From a virus, in the IMG/VR virus record IMGVR_UViG_3300031823_000018, positions 1 to 38,113 of that record: 38,113 nucleotides of DNA; one strand, given 5' to 3'. Position 1 is the stretch's first letter, and every line of letters starts with the position of its first letter. The notes beneath the pieces are model-generated. The model did no database searches. It saw nothing but the letters and a program-made list of their open reading frames with translations, and was not told where the DNA came from. Made by a program: the position numbers and the translations under genes. Shown in pieces: positions 7,871-16,547 of this stretch.

Positions 7871-8275
7871 ATGCCGGCAAACCCTGCCGATCAATCCAAC
7901 AAGCCCGTAAGACCAACCGCCGAGGAGCAAGCCGTGATGTTCGGCGGCCCGCCGAATGACCCAGCAATAGCTCCGGCCAAAGCCGCCGTACAAGCAGCTC
8001 TCAGTTCCATTCGGAAGCAACTGATGCAAGCTATTCAAGCGCAGGGGACGTTTGATGGCGACGCTGCCGTCATCACCAGATTGGCACAAAAGCTGCACCA
8101 AAGTCCAGAGGCCGTTCACGCTTTTCTCAACCGAGAAACTGATATCTCGATATCCACCATGGTGCTTTATGCGCAAGCACTCGGGCTCCAGTGGCATATC
8201 AACTTGGTCCTTGCCCACACAATCGGGATCACAATCTCCGACCAAAGACACCCATCAGCGCCACCGCAACTATAG
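7871..8275 (+). CDS. XRE/Cro-type helix-turn-helix protein (134 aa)
   Basis: The C-terminal half (about residues 62-115) reads as a lambda-repressor-like helix-turn-helix: ITRLAQKLHQSPEAVHAFLN then DISISTMVLYAQALGLQW. This is the family pattern 'A.kLg.s.s.vsr.lngk..is..tl..ia.aLG'. AAAGGAGG seven bases upstream fixes the start. As the only candidate DNA-binding regulator in this rightward cassette it may control the cassette or the flanking leftward operons; an antitoxin-like role cannot be excluded. Its 3' end overlaps, antisense, the 54-aa membrane-protein gene. Confidence 0.6.
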   Translation: MPANPADQSNKPVRPTAEEQAVMFGGPPNDPAIAPAKAAVQAALSSIRKQLMQAIQAQGTFDGDAAVITRLAQKLHQSPEAVHAFLNRETDISISTMVLYAQALGLQWHINLVLAHTIGITISDQRHPSAPPQL

Positions 8276-8393
8276 TCCCCACAACACAGATCCCAGACCC
8301 TCCATAAGGGCTACCATCGTACCAACCTGCATTGTACCCATAACCACCAACCAAAAAGAGCGCGGCCAAGACAACCGAGAGAAACAACAACAT
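8229..8393 (-). CDS. Small two-helix membrane protein (54 aa)
   Basis: The minus-strand frame encodes an N-terminal membrane helix (MLLLFLSVVL-type, residues 2-17), a Gly/Tyr-rich linker (GGYGYNAGWYDGSPYGGSG), and a second helix (residues about 36-50) with a basic end GRRL. It sits 19 bases after the 268-aa coiled-coil protein in the same direction and overlaps the convergent HTH gene by 47 bases. The Shine-Dalgarno site is weak (GGTAAG). It is short enough to be missed by gene callers; the hydrophobic pattern is the main support. Confidence 0.5.
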   Translation of the reverse strand: MLLFLSVVLAALFLVGGYGYNAGWYDGSPYGGSGICVVGTIVAVALMGVFGRRL

Positions 8394-8412
8394 AACACTT
8401 ACCCATGGTTGT

Positions 8413-9219
8413 TTACTTTGTTTGCGGAGCAGCGCTTATCGACGGTAACGGCGCAACACCCGCAGCCTGATGAACACTGCTTGAAGCATAAATACCAACT
8501 AAAATCGTGGCAACCAGAGCCACTATAGCAATCAGGTTGGCTTGAACAATAGCGCGCGTGTTGGCCTGATTCAGTGTGACATCCTCTTGCCTCATGCTTT
8601 GTCGACCCGAACCATCGCCACGGTCGAGGCGACTGCTCAACCCGGCAATCTTCTCATCAACCGCTTTGGTATTGGACGCCATTAAAGCAAAAATGCCGTC
8701 GATCTGCTTGATCGTCGCTGCCTCTGCCTTGGCAACGGCCGTCGTGCTGGCCGTATTCTGCGCGGCAACAGCTTCCTTCTGCGCCTGAAAAGTTGCCAAG
8801 ACGGCATCACGATCAATAAACCGATCTGTGAGACCAGAAAACCTAGTGTCAACCAGATCTTCGTTTCTGCGAACCAAGTCCGCTAAGCGTTGAATCTCAT
8901 TGCTCAAAGAGGCAGCTACAACGTCATTTCGTGTGATTCGCATATCGGTTGTTTTATCCATAGCGATCAAACGTGCCTCAATAAAAGCTTGCAGGTTATG
9001 TACTGCCTGATCAACGTATTTTTCCAGATTAGCACGAAACTGCGCACTGGAATCAGATAGCATCTCCAAGGTCTTATCAATCCCGACAAGCCGCGCCTCC
9101 ACAATTTCACGCACCGCGACAGACAGCTCCCGTTGCAACTGCTCAATGGTCACAAACAACCGGTCAGGACTCTGAGGATTTAAGCCTGGAACATTACTAG
9201 GTTGTGCTGGCTCTGCCAT
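8413..9219 (-). CDS. Coiled-coil protein with C-terminal membrane anchor, paralogue 1 (268 aa)
   Basis: Long helical/coiled-coil region (about residues 25-215) followed by one membrane helix (ANLIAIVALVATILVGIYA, about 232-250) and a short tail. The second half is clearly homologous to the adjacent 243-aa protein: both contain KQIDGI.AL.ASNTKA, RLDRG..SG.Q and RQEDV.LNQ.NTRA. The first half differs more. The tandem arrangement indicates duplication. Proteins of this shape occur in phage structural and lysis regions, but I do not recognise a function. I chose the ATG at 9219; a GTG at 9228 is the alternative. Confidence 0.75.
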   Translation of the reverse strand: MAEPAQPSNVPGLNPQSPDRLFVTIEQLQRELSVAVREIVEARLVGIDKTLEMLSDSSAQFRANLEKYVDQAVHNLQAFIEARLIAMDKTTDMRITRNDVVAASLSNEIQRLADLVRRNEDLVDTRFSGLTDRFIDRDAVLATFQAQKEAVAAQNTASTTAVAKAEAATIKQIDGIFALMASNTKAVDEKIAGLSSRLDRGDGSGRQSMRQEDVTLNQANTRAIVQANLIAIVALVATILVGIYASSSVHQAAGVAPLPSISAAPQTK

Positions 9220-9298
9220 GTGATTCACACGCCAATGCAGGCGCGCTCCATCCTGTCCAATATTGCGCCGTTATTGCAACAAGGCACAGTAGAATGTA

Positions 9299-10030
9299 TT
9301 ATTTCACTTGCGGGAGGGCATTGACCGACACCGGGGTAGTGCCCACACCCATCGAATGATTGCTGGACACTGCATAGAGCCCAACAAGCACTGTAGCAAT
9401 CAAGGCAACCACGGCAATCAAGTTGGCTTGCGAGACGGCGCGCGTGTTGGATTGGTTCAGCCCGACATCCTCTTGCCGCACCACCTGCTTGCCCGACGCT
9501 TCACCACGATCGAGGCGCCCATTGATGACGCTGATCTTATCATCGATCGCCTTGGTGTTGGACGCAAGCAAGGCGAGGATGCCGTCGATCTGCTTTATGG
9601 TGGCCGCTTCAGACTTGGTGATCGCCGCTGCATTGGAATCGTTCTGCGCGCCCGCAGCTTCCTTCTGCGCTTGCAACGCCGCGTTCACGGCCACTTTGGC
9701 AGCGTCTTCAGCAGCCTTGGCGCGGACATCGCGTTCATCGAACTGCTTTTGTACGCTGTTGAACCGTTCTTCATGAAGAGCACGCAAGTGACCGATTTTT
9801 TCAGAAGTCATTCCTGGCCAGTCTTTGATCGCCCCATGCAGCCGCTCAAGACTGCTATCCAACTCCTTAAAACTAGCGGCTGTCGCGTTTTCAACAGCCC
9901 CGATCTTCACATCTAGAATATCCCGCATCGCCCCCAACTCGCGCCGCAATTGCTCGGTGGTCAGCAGCGAAGGATCGGGAACCGGGATATTCTGGTACGG
10001 AAGCCCATCTGATACGGGAGACCTGACCAT
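9299..10030 (-). CDS. Coiled-coil protein with C-terminal membrane anchor, paralogue 2 (243 aa)
   Basis: Same architecture as its downstream neighbour: helical body, conserved block IKQIDGILALLASNTKAIDD, then a membrane helix (ANLIAVVALIATVLVGLYA) about 20 residues from the C-terminus. AAGGA nine bases upstream supports the start at 10030. A strong hairpin at 10101-10126 separates it from the upstream gene, so it may begin its own transcript. Function unknown; the membrane anchor points to a role in adsorption/injection or lysis rather than capsid structure (inference). Confidence 0.75.
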   Translation of the reverse strand: MVRSPVSDGLPYQNIPVPDPSLLTTEQLRRELGAMRDILDVKIGAVENATAASFKELDSSLERLHGAIKDWPGMTSEKIGHLRALHEERFNSVQKQFDERDVRAKAAEDAAKVAVNAALQAQKEAAGAQNDSNAAAITKSEAATIKQIDGILALLASNTKAIDDKISVINGRLDRGEASGKQVVRQEDVGLNQSNTRAVSQANLIAVVALIATVLVGLYAVSSNHSMGVGTTPVSVNALPQVK

Positions 10031-10100
10031 AACTGTTATCCTTGAGGTGACCAGTCGTGATCAAGCGGCCATCATCCGCGCCTTCAGAGCACATCAGTAC

Positions 10101-10126
10101 GGCGGAAGGGGGATGCCCCTTCCGCC
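10101..10126. terminator. Strong GC hairpin between operons
   Basis: Perfect 11-bp inverted repeat GGCGGAAGGGG / CCCCTTCCGCC with a 4-nt loop, in the 146-base gap between the 243-aa and 228-aa genes. No T-run follows on either strand, so intrinsic termination would be weak; a Rho-dependent end, an RNA-processing site or an mRNA stabiliser fits equally well. Confidence 0.5.
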
Positions 10127-10176
10127 GCCACCAACAGCCATCAATGACTTATAGATTCAGTGGATCAGCAGCCAGA

Positions 10177-10533
10177 TCACGGACCAGGCGCGGTCGGCAC
10201 CGGCTGGCTGACATGAGTCGCATCCGCCACATCGAGGATGATGTTGGTATCCGCCACGTCAGCGACAATGTCGACGATCTGCACGAACTGGGCCAGACCA
10301 GACGAGTCAGAGACGGTCACCGTCAGCCCCGGCGAGGCTTGCACCAGCGGGGTCATCACCACCGCCGGGTTGCCCGCCGCATCCGTGCCAACCGCCACGC
10401 GCAACGATGCAGGGTTGCTGGAAACGGCTGTGAACACATCCCCTGCTGGAGTGGGCTCAACGGTGCCAGCGCTGTTGGTGGTCTTGATGGTCACCGTGTA
10501 GACGGCATCATTCATGACTTCAAAATTTGGCAT
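10177..10533 (-). CDS. Alternative product: C-terminal beta domain alone (118 aa)
   Basis: Internal in-frame start inside the 228-aa gene. The protein begins MPNFEVMNDAVYTVTIKTTN, and AAAGGA lies seven bases upstream, as good a signal as that of the full-length start. The sequence is rich in beta-forming residues (VTVSDSSGLAQFVQIVDIVA) and reads as a free-standing small structural domain. Whether it is made separately cannot be told from sequence. Confidence 0.5.
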   Translation of the reverse strand: MPNFEVMNDAVYTVTIKTTNSAGTVEPTPAGDVFTAVSSNPASLRVAVGTDAAGNPAVVMTPLVQASPGLTVTVSDSSGLAQFVQIVDIVADVADTNIILDVADATHVSQPVPTAPGP

Positions 10534-10863
10534 GGTCTGTCCTTTCCTGGATACTTGGGGGATAGAGAGGGCAATGTGCGTTGGATGACCAACCACACTG
10601 TAGAAAAGCCAAGTGGCGAGCCGCCAGCGAAACTCGGCGGTCTGCTCATCAAGACCCGGCGAGAAGGCAGCCACGTCCTGGCAATAATCGATCAGCTCGT
10701 CGCAGTACAACGCCAACCCATCGCGGATTTGGTGCAGCCATTGCCGTGTATTGTCCCAACTATCCGCATGCGGGTGTTCCCGCGGCGGCGTGGGTGGCGC
10801 CGGCATGACGGGACGGCGACGCCTGCGATCATCCTTGCCGTAATCTGGATGATCTGACGCCAT
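10177..10863 (-). CDS. Two-part protein with an internal start (228 aa full length)
   Basis: One uninterrupted frame holds two different segments. Residues 1-109 are charged, Pro-rich and then helical (MASDHPDYGKDDRRRRRPVM; WDNTRQWLHQIRDGLALYCD). Residues 111-228 are a Thr/Val/Ala-rich beta domain resembling phage tail or decoration proteins with an Ig/Big-type fold. The full-length start at 10863 has AGGAGGAGG upstream. A second strong ribosome site (GGAAAGGA) precedes the ATG at 10533, at the domain boundary, with no stop in between. It could be a single fusion, two products from one frame, or two genes fused by loss of a stop. Confidence 0.65.
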   Translation of the reverse strand: MASDHPDYGKDDRRRRRPVMPAPPTPPREHPHADSWDNTRQWLHQIRDGLALYCDELIDYCQDVAAFSPGLDEQTAEFRWRLATWLFYSVVGHPTHIALSIPQVSRKGQTMPNFEVMNDAVYTVTIKTTNSAGTVEPTPAGDVFTAVSSNPASLRVAVGTDAAGNPAVVMTPLVQASPGLTVTVSDSSGLAQFVQIVDIVADVADTNIILDVADATHVSQPVPTAPGP

Positions 10864-10874
10864 CAGCCTCCTCC

Positions 10875-10958
10875 TTAACCAACACCAAAGCCGGCACGAC
10901 ACCCTTGGAGGACCAAGATCGCAACCAGCCAAAGAGCTGCTTTGAGATATAGGTTCAT
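10875..10958 (-). CDS. Mini-lipoprotein 2 (27 aa)
   Basis: Starts at 10958 behind a strong GAGAGGAG. It encodes a short signal-like helix (NLYLKAALWLVAILVLQGC) whose lipobox LQGC is followed by only seven residues. The stop TAA overlaps the ribosome site of the 228-aa gene. With the adjacent 31-aa peptide it forms a tandem of two tiny putative lipoproteins between the portal gene and the beta-domain gene. Size is below normal gene-calling limits. Confidence 0.55.
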   Translation of the reverse strand: MNLYLKAALWLVAILVLQGCRAGFGVG

Positions 10959-10970
10959 GAGATGCTCCTC

Positions 10971-11066
10971 TCAATTACCGTGGATACCGCCGCGCACATG
11001 GGCGGTGCAACCGACCACAGGAGCGACAGCAAACATCAGGAGCAGCAAAACCAATAGCGCACGCAT
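10971..11066 (-). CDS. Mini-lipoprotein 1 (31 aa)
   Basis: Start at 11066 with GGAGG six bases upstream. Residues 2-21 form a hydrophobic signal sequence (RALLVLLLLMFAVAPVVGC) ending in a lipobox VVGC at residues 18-21. The mature part is about ten residues (CTAHVRGGIHGN). Its stop lies 12 bases before the second mini-lipoprotein's start. Entericidin-like or outer-spanin-like roles are conceivable, but neither is shown. Confidence 0.55.
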   Translation of the reverse strand: MRALLVLLLLMFAVAPVVGCTAHVRGGIHGN

Positions 11067-11113
11067 GACAAACCTCCACTAAGCCCCCATGGTCGGCGGG
11101 GCAGGCAATGGGG

Positions 11114-14100
11114 TTATTCTTCAGTGTCGTCGGCACCCGCGTCTGGACCGTCCTCGCTGGGCTCACCAGTGTCAGGATCAATCACAGCTATTTCAATATC
11201 ACAACGGCAATTTGGATGCGCCGGGACCGTATCGTCTCCCGAGTCAAACGCATCGTCGAGATTGATCCAATCCTGATCGACATTCGGCTGACAAATTTCT
11301 CGGCACGGGTCGTCACCGACCCACCGCTTTTGCAGTTCTAAATCGTATTGATCTGCGGTGGCTTTGTAGCCTTCCAAAGCCCCGCCACCGCGCGCAAACG
11401 CCGCTTCAGTACGAGCGACCGTCAATGCGCGCGCTGCCGAGAAAGGATAGGCCAGTTCGCCAGTGTCAGCCATAAGGCCAGTTTGGATCTGGGCGGCGGT
11501 CATACCAGTGCTGATTGCCTCACCCAACCCCTCACGTAACATGGTTCGAGTGGTCTCGTCTATACGCATAGTTGCGCGGGCGGCCGGGACCAGTTTGCCC
11601 CGTGCGTTATAACGCATGCCGATCAGCTCAGCTGAGCGGGCGCGCGCTGCAGCGGCCACCCGTTGATCGACGGTATCGAAGATGTCCCGGCTGCCGCCAC
11701 CCTCGCCACCTTTGCCCGCCGCCAGCATCACCGCCCGCACCGCCGACTGGCCGGCCAGGGTGCCGATCCGGCCGAGCACCGGCTCCAACGTGACGATGGT
11801 ATGCAGCTCGTCCTGAATTTTGACGCTGGCCATGAGGCTGGCAGCTTGCTGCTGCGGCGCTGGATCAGCCTTGCCCAGGTGGGTGCCGACCGCCTGCACC
11901 ACGGCGTGCCGCAAACGGTCGAAGGCGGTCTTGACAACGTCGGCCATGGCCTGAATTTGCGGCTCAGACGGCCACGCTGGATCGCGGTTGACGATGACCC
12001 GCCGGCGCCGTGCCTTGGCCAAGGGGTCATCGGCGCGGAGGCGCGACCAACGCTTCGCCAAGTCGCCAGCACCTTCGCGCACGGTCCACTCTGGCATCAA
12101 GCCGATTTTCTGATCAGCAAAATGCGTGGTCGCGCTCGATGCCGTCCGATTGCTCTCGCCGTACGGACCATAGTTGACCCAGGAATTTTGCCCTCGCGTT
12201 TCCGTGGTCATCGCCCGTGCCGCTTCCGGCGAGAACATCGCCACATGCGACCGCCAGGCGTTTTCCTCACCGTCAGCACGGAAGCCGTTGCCTTCCTTGA
12301 TATGTCCAAAATAGTCATGGACGACGCGGAACACGTCGTTGGCCACCATCGGGTGGCCGTGCATGTCCACTTCCTTGGTCGGCGCCAACAGCGGATTTTT
12401 CGAGACATCAAAGTGGGCATCGCTACCGAACCCCGCTGAAGTCGGGAACACCCACAGGTGATTGTTCTTTTCCACATCCAGGGCGGCCAACCGCGGAGAG
12501 GCGGCATAGGGATCGCCATGCTTGGCATAATCGATGAATTCGACCTTCAGCCCAGTGTCCTTGACCGCCTGATACTGCGCCACGACCTCTTCGATCATCT
12601 TGCCATAAGCCGCCTTGACAACGGGATCGTGGGGCGCGTCTTTCATTCTATCAAATTCGTCTGCAATGCGCGTCGCCCGCACCGGGTCCACCTTCACGTA
12701 CTGGGTCGGCGGGGTATAGGACAGACCGGCTTTTTGCATGTAATCACGCGCAGCTTGGCGCGCGATCGCATTCGGCCCGACGACAATCGGCCCAACGCCT
12801 GGAACTTTTACGTGGCCGGGGAGTCCTTCGAGAGGCTTTTCGCCATGCGCAGAATCGGCAGCACCCGATGACGCCACCCCGCCAGCGCTTCCTGAAACGC
12901 CGCCTCGGTGGGGAAGTTCGCCCGTTGCGGCTCGGGAGGAAGATTGGGAGTCTCCATGGCCATCACTTGTGCTTCCTCCGCCGCCGCCTGTCCACTGTCC
13001 ATGTTCATCGCGCGGCTGATCCGGGTTGAAATCCTTCCTTAAGACTTTTTCGGTTCCGGTTTCCCAGAATCGGGTGGTGCGGTCGACGGTCCAGCCGAGT
13101 CGGGCGGCGTAGGCATCTTCAACGGAGGAGATTTTCGGCCCCAGCTCGGAAACGAGCCGATCGGCCCGCCCTGAAAGATCGGATCGTCCTCTTGTACGAA
13201 GGACCGCCAGATAATTTTGCCCACGCGGACGCTCCTGCCAATCATTGGCAATATAACCAAACTCCGCCTTCGCACGAGTCGCCGTCGCAGACGGCACTCG
13301 AACATCAATCAAGGCGTGCGCCATCTTACCCTGAAAGGTTGCATTGTCCAGTTTCGTATATTCAGGAATGTTCAAAACTCGAAACCCTGTCGCAGTCGTG
13401 ATCGGAGACAGGTCAGCCGAGCCCGTGTGCTCGGTAATGGCAGCGTTGACCCGAACGGCCTCCTCATTGGTCAGCGGGCGCCCGACATTCACATCAATCA
13501 AATTGGCGTCATGGGGCGCCACATGGGCGCCAGCATACACCACGCTATGCCAGGCACTCGCGTCTTGGCGCAGCAGTGCCCCGCGCACGGCTTGCGCGAC
13601 ATCCAGGCGATCCTTCGAGTCCTGCGACAACCTGCCGTCGCCGCCTTTTTCCGTCCGCGCATAGACGATGGCCTGGCTGCTGGGGTTGACATGGCCCTCA
13701 AAGACGCCCGGTCCCGAGACTGTCGGCTTGGTCTCCAAGCCCAGGCGGGTCGCGATCACATCCCGGCCTTGGGCGTCCACAAGCTGGTGTTCAATCGCGT
13801 CGTGGTAAGCTTGCCGCTGCGCCAAGCTGGCGTTGTGAAATTCCGGCAGCGCATGCATAGTCCGGCCGGGCGCCGCCTCCCAACTCAATTGGGTTGAAAA
13901 GCGCGACTTAGGCCCGGCGGAAGCGCCACTTTCTGACCACCGGCCGTGGTCGTCGCGGGGTTGATCCGAATTGAACGCCTTAGTAGCGGCCCCAGTCATG
14001 GGGTCGAAAGGGCTGTCGGCATTGGCCGCACCCCACTTGCTCAGCGTCTTCGGCGCGTGCAAATCGGCCGTGGTCAACCAGTGCTTGAATTCGGCCACCG

Positions 14101-16534
14101 TCATCTGCTGCGGCGGACCCAGCCGGTGGGTTTGCGCCGCGCCATTGTCGTAAGATTGGACATAATCAAGCTGGGCCTCGATCCAATTATCGTAACAAAT
14201 AAAGCACTTATGCTCATCGAAGGCGCCGTCCGCGCCCACCTGATCCATGACAAAAACAATATCGCTATCAGGGTTGGAGCCAATAAACACGTCCATCTGC
14301 TGCTCATCGGCGCCCACGGTGCGGCGGATGTAGCCGTAATGGGTCATCATGGTGCTGGCCCAGTCACCGGTCTTGCCTTGGCGCACCGAGCCGGCGGCGT
14401 TTTCAATGGTAATATCCAAACCCTGCCACTGAAAATGCCCCATGCAGTAATTGCCCGCCTGACGCTGCGGCAAGGTGGGCGCGGGGTGCGCCTGGGCCGC
14501 GGCGGTGTCGATCTCCTCGGCGGTGATCTTGGCCAAGCCGTCTTCATAGACCAGCGGGACTTCCGGGCCGAACAGCAGCAAGCCGGCATAGGGTTCGACG
14601 GAGGGGTCCGCATCCTCGGAGTCATCGCCGGGGAGGGAGTCTTCATCGTCCGGGCCCTCCTTGCCCAGGCTGATGCTCAGCTCGGACGCGAGGAGCCCGC
14701 CCAGCGCCCGCGCGCGCATCTCCAGCGCCGGAGAATGAATGACAAGGTGCCACCCGTCATCGTCTTCGCGCAGCTCGCGCGCGTCGCCCTCCACCACCAG
14801 CAATGGCTGGTCTTCATCCAAGAGGAACGGCAGCCCCATTTGTCCGACAAAACTGGCGATCTCCACTTGCGTGTTGCTGGGCACGTCAAAGCCGTGCTGC
14901 TTGCCCCATTGCTGGAGATCGAAGACGTTGATCAACGGGCGCACCAGCAGACCGGTGCGGGTACCCGCCAGTTTGTTCATCTCCGCGCCCCCGGTCTCGA
15001 CGCCTTGCCCGGCAGCGGCCTGGGCGGGTGCTGTCGACGGTTTGGGTAGCGCAGGCATCCCCGGCTTGCCACTACCGCCGAACGGCTTGGGCGCCCCGCC
15101 TAGGACCGGCTGGCCGGACCCGGCAGCGCCCGGCGCCCCTGCCGTGGCAGCCGGCGCCATCAACCGTGCCTGCACGGCCTGCGCCTGATCCTGGTGCTGC
15201 TGAAAGCTGTTCAGTGGCACGTAGCCGGTCGCCGTGGCGAACATCGGCTCAGCCGCGGCGCCGCCAATCGGATCCAAGCCGACATCGTCGCGCACCTCGT
15301 CAATCGATTCGATGCCCGCGCGCACGTATAAATTGTCGATGGTCGCAGCCTTGATCGGATCGAACTCGCGGTCTTCCTGCCAGGTGAATTCCAGATCCTC
15401 AATACCCAATTCCTCACGGTTGATCTTATTGATCAAGCGCGCGATCCACCGCATGGTCGGTTGCAAGCCCTCGGCCTGCGCTTGCTGCACGCTGGTTTGC
15501 GCGGTCGCTCGATTCATCTGTTTAATAAATGGCTGCGGAGAGATCGAGAAGGCGTAGCAAATCACCTTGGCCAGCCACGCATCGAATTCGTCAAACAGCA
15601 ATTCTTTCTGAAACGGCGTGTACTTGCTGCCTGCCGGCACCCACCACAGGCGCGCCCGCTCCTCGATATTGCCACGGAAGATCGAATCCCAGTGGCCTTG
15701 AACGTCGTTGACCTGCTCTTGCGTGAGGCTGGCCGGTGCTTCCATGACACCACGCGGCACATCACCATACTGATAATATGCCAACTGCTCGCGCACGCGA
15801 CCGATCGACAATTCGACGTAAGCCGCAATTTGCTCCACCGGACCGTAACCGTACATATGGTCGGGGCGTGCGTTCTTGATGGCATAGATCATATCGCCAG
15901 CAGTGTAAGCCGCGTAGTCTGATGCCGGAACGCCCTTCAGCACTTGCTGGTAGGCCACGCTGGGCGGCGCGGGGATGCGACCATCGGCATCGACCTTGAC
16001 GCTGATGGTGGCCGCGTCCAATTGCTCCAATCCATACACTTGGCCGCCGCGCGTGCGGCGCTTGTACAAAGCCACCGCATCATAGACAAAATGCTGCTCC
16101 AACACCGAGCGAATCCACTGCTGCCAATCCAGGCGGCGATCCGGCTTCTCCCAAAACTTGGTCAGCATATCAATCGCATCAGCATTGGCCCTACGCGCTT
16201 GCCGGCGCTTGTCCCCGGCCACCTTAGGCTGGATGTTCCAGCGCAGTGATTCGATCTGATCCTTACGAGTCTCCAGCACCATGCGCAGAATTGGTGACAC
16301 ATGCGACAAGTGCTTCAAACGCGAGAAGGACATTGGCTCCCATGCACGCGGGAGATAATTCAAGTTGAACGCCACCGGGAAATCCCAAAGCCGCCCCTTG
16401 ACCTCGGGGGCCATCGGCTGGAGCGGCTGCATGGGCGACATCCACGTCTGCGGTGTCACCCCCGCGATCGTGTAGCGCACCGCCTGGGTCAGGCGTTGCC
16501 GAAAGCCGGGATTGGGTTTGGGCAGATCAGACAT
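11114..16534 (-). CDS. Portal protein fused to polyvalent domains and a MuF-type head protein (1806 aa)
   Basis: Residues about 1-450 are a phage portal protein (e.g. FEFTWQEDREFD-like C-terminal part; RGVMEAPASLTQEQVNDVQG). About 690-825 match the inorganic-pyrophosphatase-like domain of phage polyvalent proteins (DITIENAAGSVRQGK; HYGYIRRTVGADEQQMDVFI). Linkers at about 855 (FNSDQPRDDHGRW) and 1170 (FNPDQPRDEHGQW) repeat a motif common in phage MuF-type proteins. About 1230-1480 is a conserved phage domain with HDYFGH and ENAWRSH. About 1610-1800 are MuF/SPP1-gp7-like, with the terminal PAHPNCRCDIEIA motif. AAAAAGGG precedes the start. Portal and MuF are normally separate genes; here a single chain links them through enzyme-like domains, which probably enter the cell with the DNA or act in the head (inference). 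Confidence 0.9.
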   Translation of the reverse strand: MSDLPKPNPGFRQRLTQAVRYTIAGVTPQTWMSPMQPLQPMAPEVKGRLWDFPVAFNLNYLPRAWEPMSFSRLKHLSHVSPILRMVLETRKDQIESLRWNIQPKVAGDKRRQARRANADAIDMLTKFWEKPDRRLDWQQWIRSVLEQHFVYDAVALYKRRTRGGQVYGLEQLDAATISVKVDADGRIPAPPSVAYQQVLKGVPASDYAAYTAGDMIYAIKNARPDHMYGYGPVEQIAAYVELSIGRVREQLAYYQYGDVPRGVMEAPASLTQEQVNDVQGHWDSIFRGNIEERARLWWVPAGSKYTPFQKELLFDEFDAWLAKVICYAFSISPQPFIKQMNRATAQTSVQQAQAEGLQPTMRWIARLINKINREELGIEDLEFTWQEDREFDPIKAATIDNLYVRAGIESIDEVRDDVGLDPIGGAAAEPMFATATGYVPLNSFQQHQDQAQAVQARLMAPAATAGAPGAAGSGQPVLGGAPKPFGGSGKPGMPALPKPSTAPAQAAAGQGVETGGAEMNKLAGTRTGLLVRPLINVFDLQQWGKQHGFDVPSNTQVEIASFVGQMGLPFLLDEDQPLLVVEGDARELREDDDGWHLVIHSPALEMRARALGGLLASELSISLGKEGPDDEDSLPGDDSEDADPSVEPYAGLLLFGPEVPLVYEDGLAKITAEEIDTAAAQAHPAPTLPQRQAGNYCMGHFQWQGLDITIENAAGSVRQGKTGDWASTMMTHYGYIRRTVGADEQQMDVFIGSNPDSDIVFVMDQVGADGAFDEHKCFICYDNWIEAQLDYVQSYDNGAAQTHRLGPPQQMTVAEFKHWLTTADLHAPKTLSKWGAANADSPFDPMTGAATKAFNSDQPRDDHGRWSESGASAGPKSRFSTQLSWEAAPGRTMHALPEFHNASLAQRQAYHDAIEHQLVDAQGRDVIATRLGLETKPTVSGPGVFEGHVNPSSQAIVYARTEKGGDGRLSQDSKDRLDVAQAVRGALLRQDASAWHSVVYAGAHVAPHDANLIDVNVGRPLTNEEAVRVNAAITEHTGSADLSPITTATGFRVLNIPEYTKLDNATFQGKMAHALIDVRVPSATATRAKAEFGYIANDWQERPRGQNYLAVLRTRGRSDLSGRADRLVSELGPKISSVEDAYAARLGWTVDRTTRFWETGTEKVLRKDFNPDQPRDEHGQWTGGGGGSTSDGHGDSQSSSRAATGELPHRGGVSGSAGGVASSGAADSAHGEKPLEGLPGHVKVPGVGPIVVGPNAIARQAARDYMQKAGLSYTPPTQYVKVDPVRATRIADEFDRMKDAPHDPVVKAAYGKMIEEVVAQYQAVKDTGLKVEFIDYAKHGDPYAASPRLAALDVEKNNHLWVFPTSAGFGSDAHFDVSKNPLLAPTKEVDMHGHPMVANDVFRVVHDYFGHIKEGNGFRADGEENAWRSHVAMFSPEAARAMTTETRGQNSWVNYGPYGESNRTASSATTHFADQKIGLMPEWTVREGAGDLAKRWSRLRADDPLAKARRRRVIVNRDPAWPSEPQIQAMADVVKTAFDRLRHAVVQAVGTHLGKADPAPQQQAASLMASVKIQDELHTIVTLEPVLGRIGTLAGQSAVRAVMLAAGKGGEGGGSRDIFDTVDQRVAAAARARSAELIGMRYNARGKLVPAARATMRIDETTRTMLREGLGEAISTGMTAAQIQTGLMADTGELAYPFSAARALTVARTEAAFARGGGALEGYKATADQYDLELQKRWVGDDPCREICQPNVDQDWINLDDAFDSGDDTVPAHPNCRCDIEIAVIDPDTGEPSEDGPDAGADDTEE

Positions 16535-16547
16535 GCAATCGCCCTTT

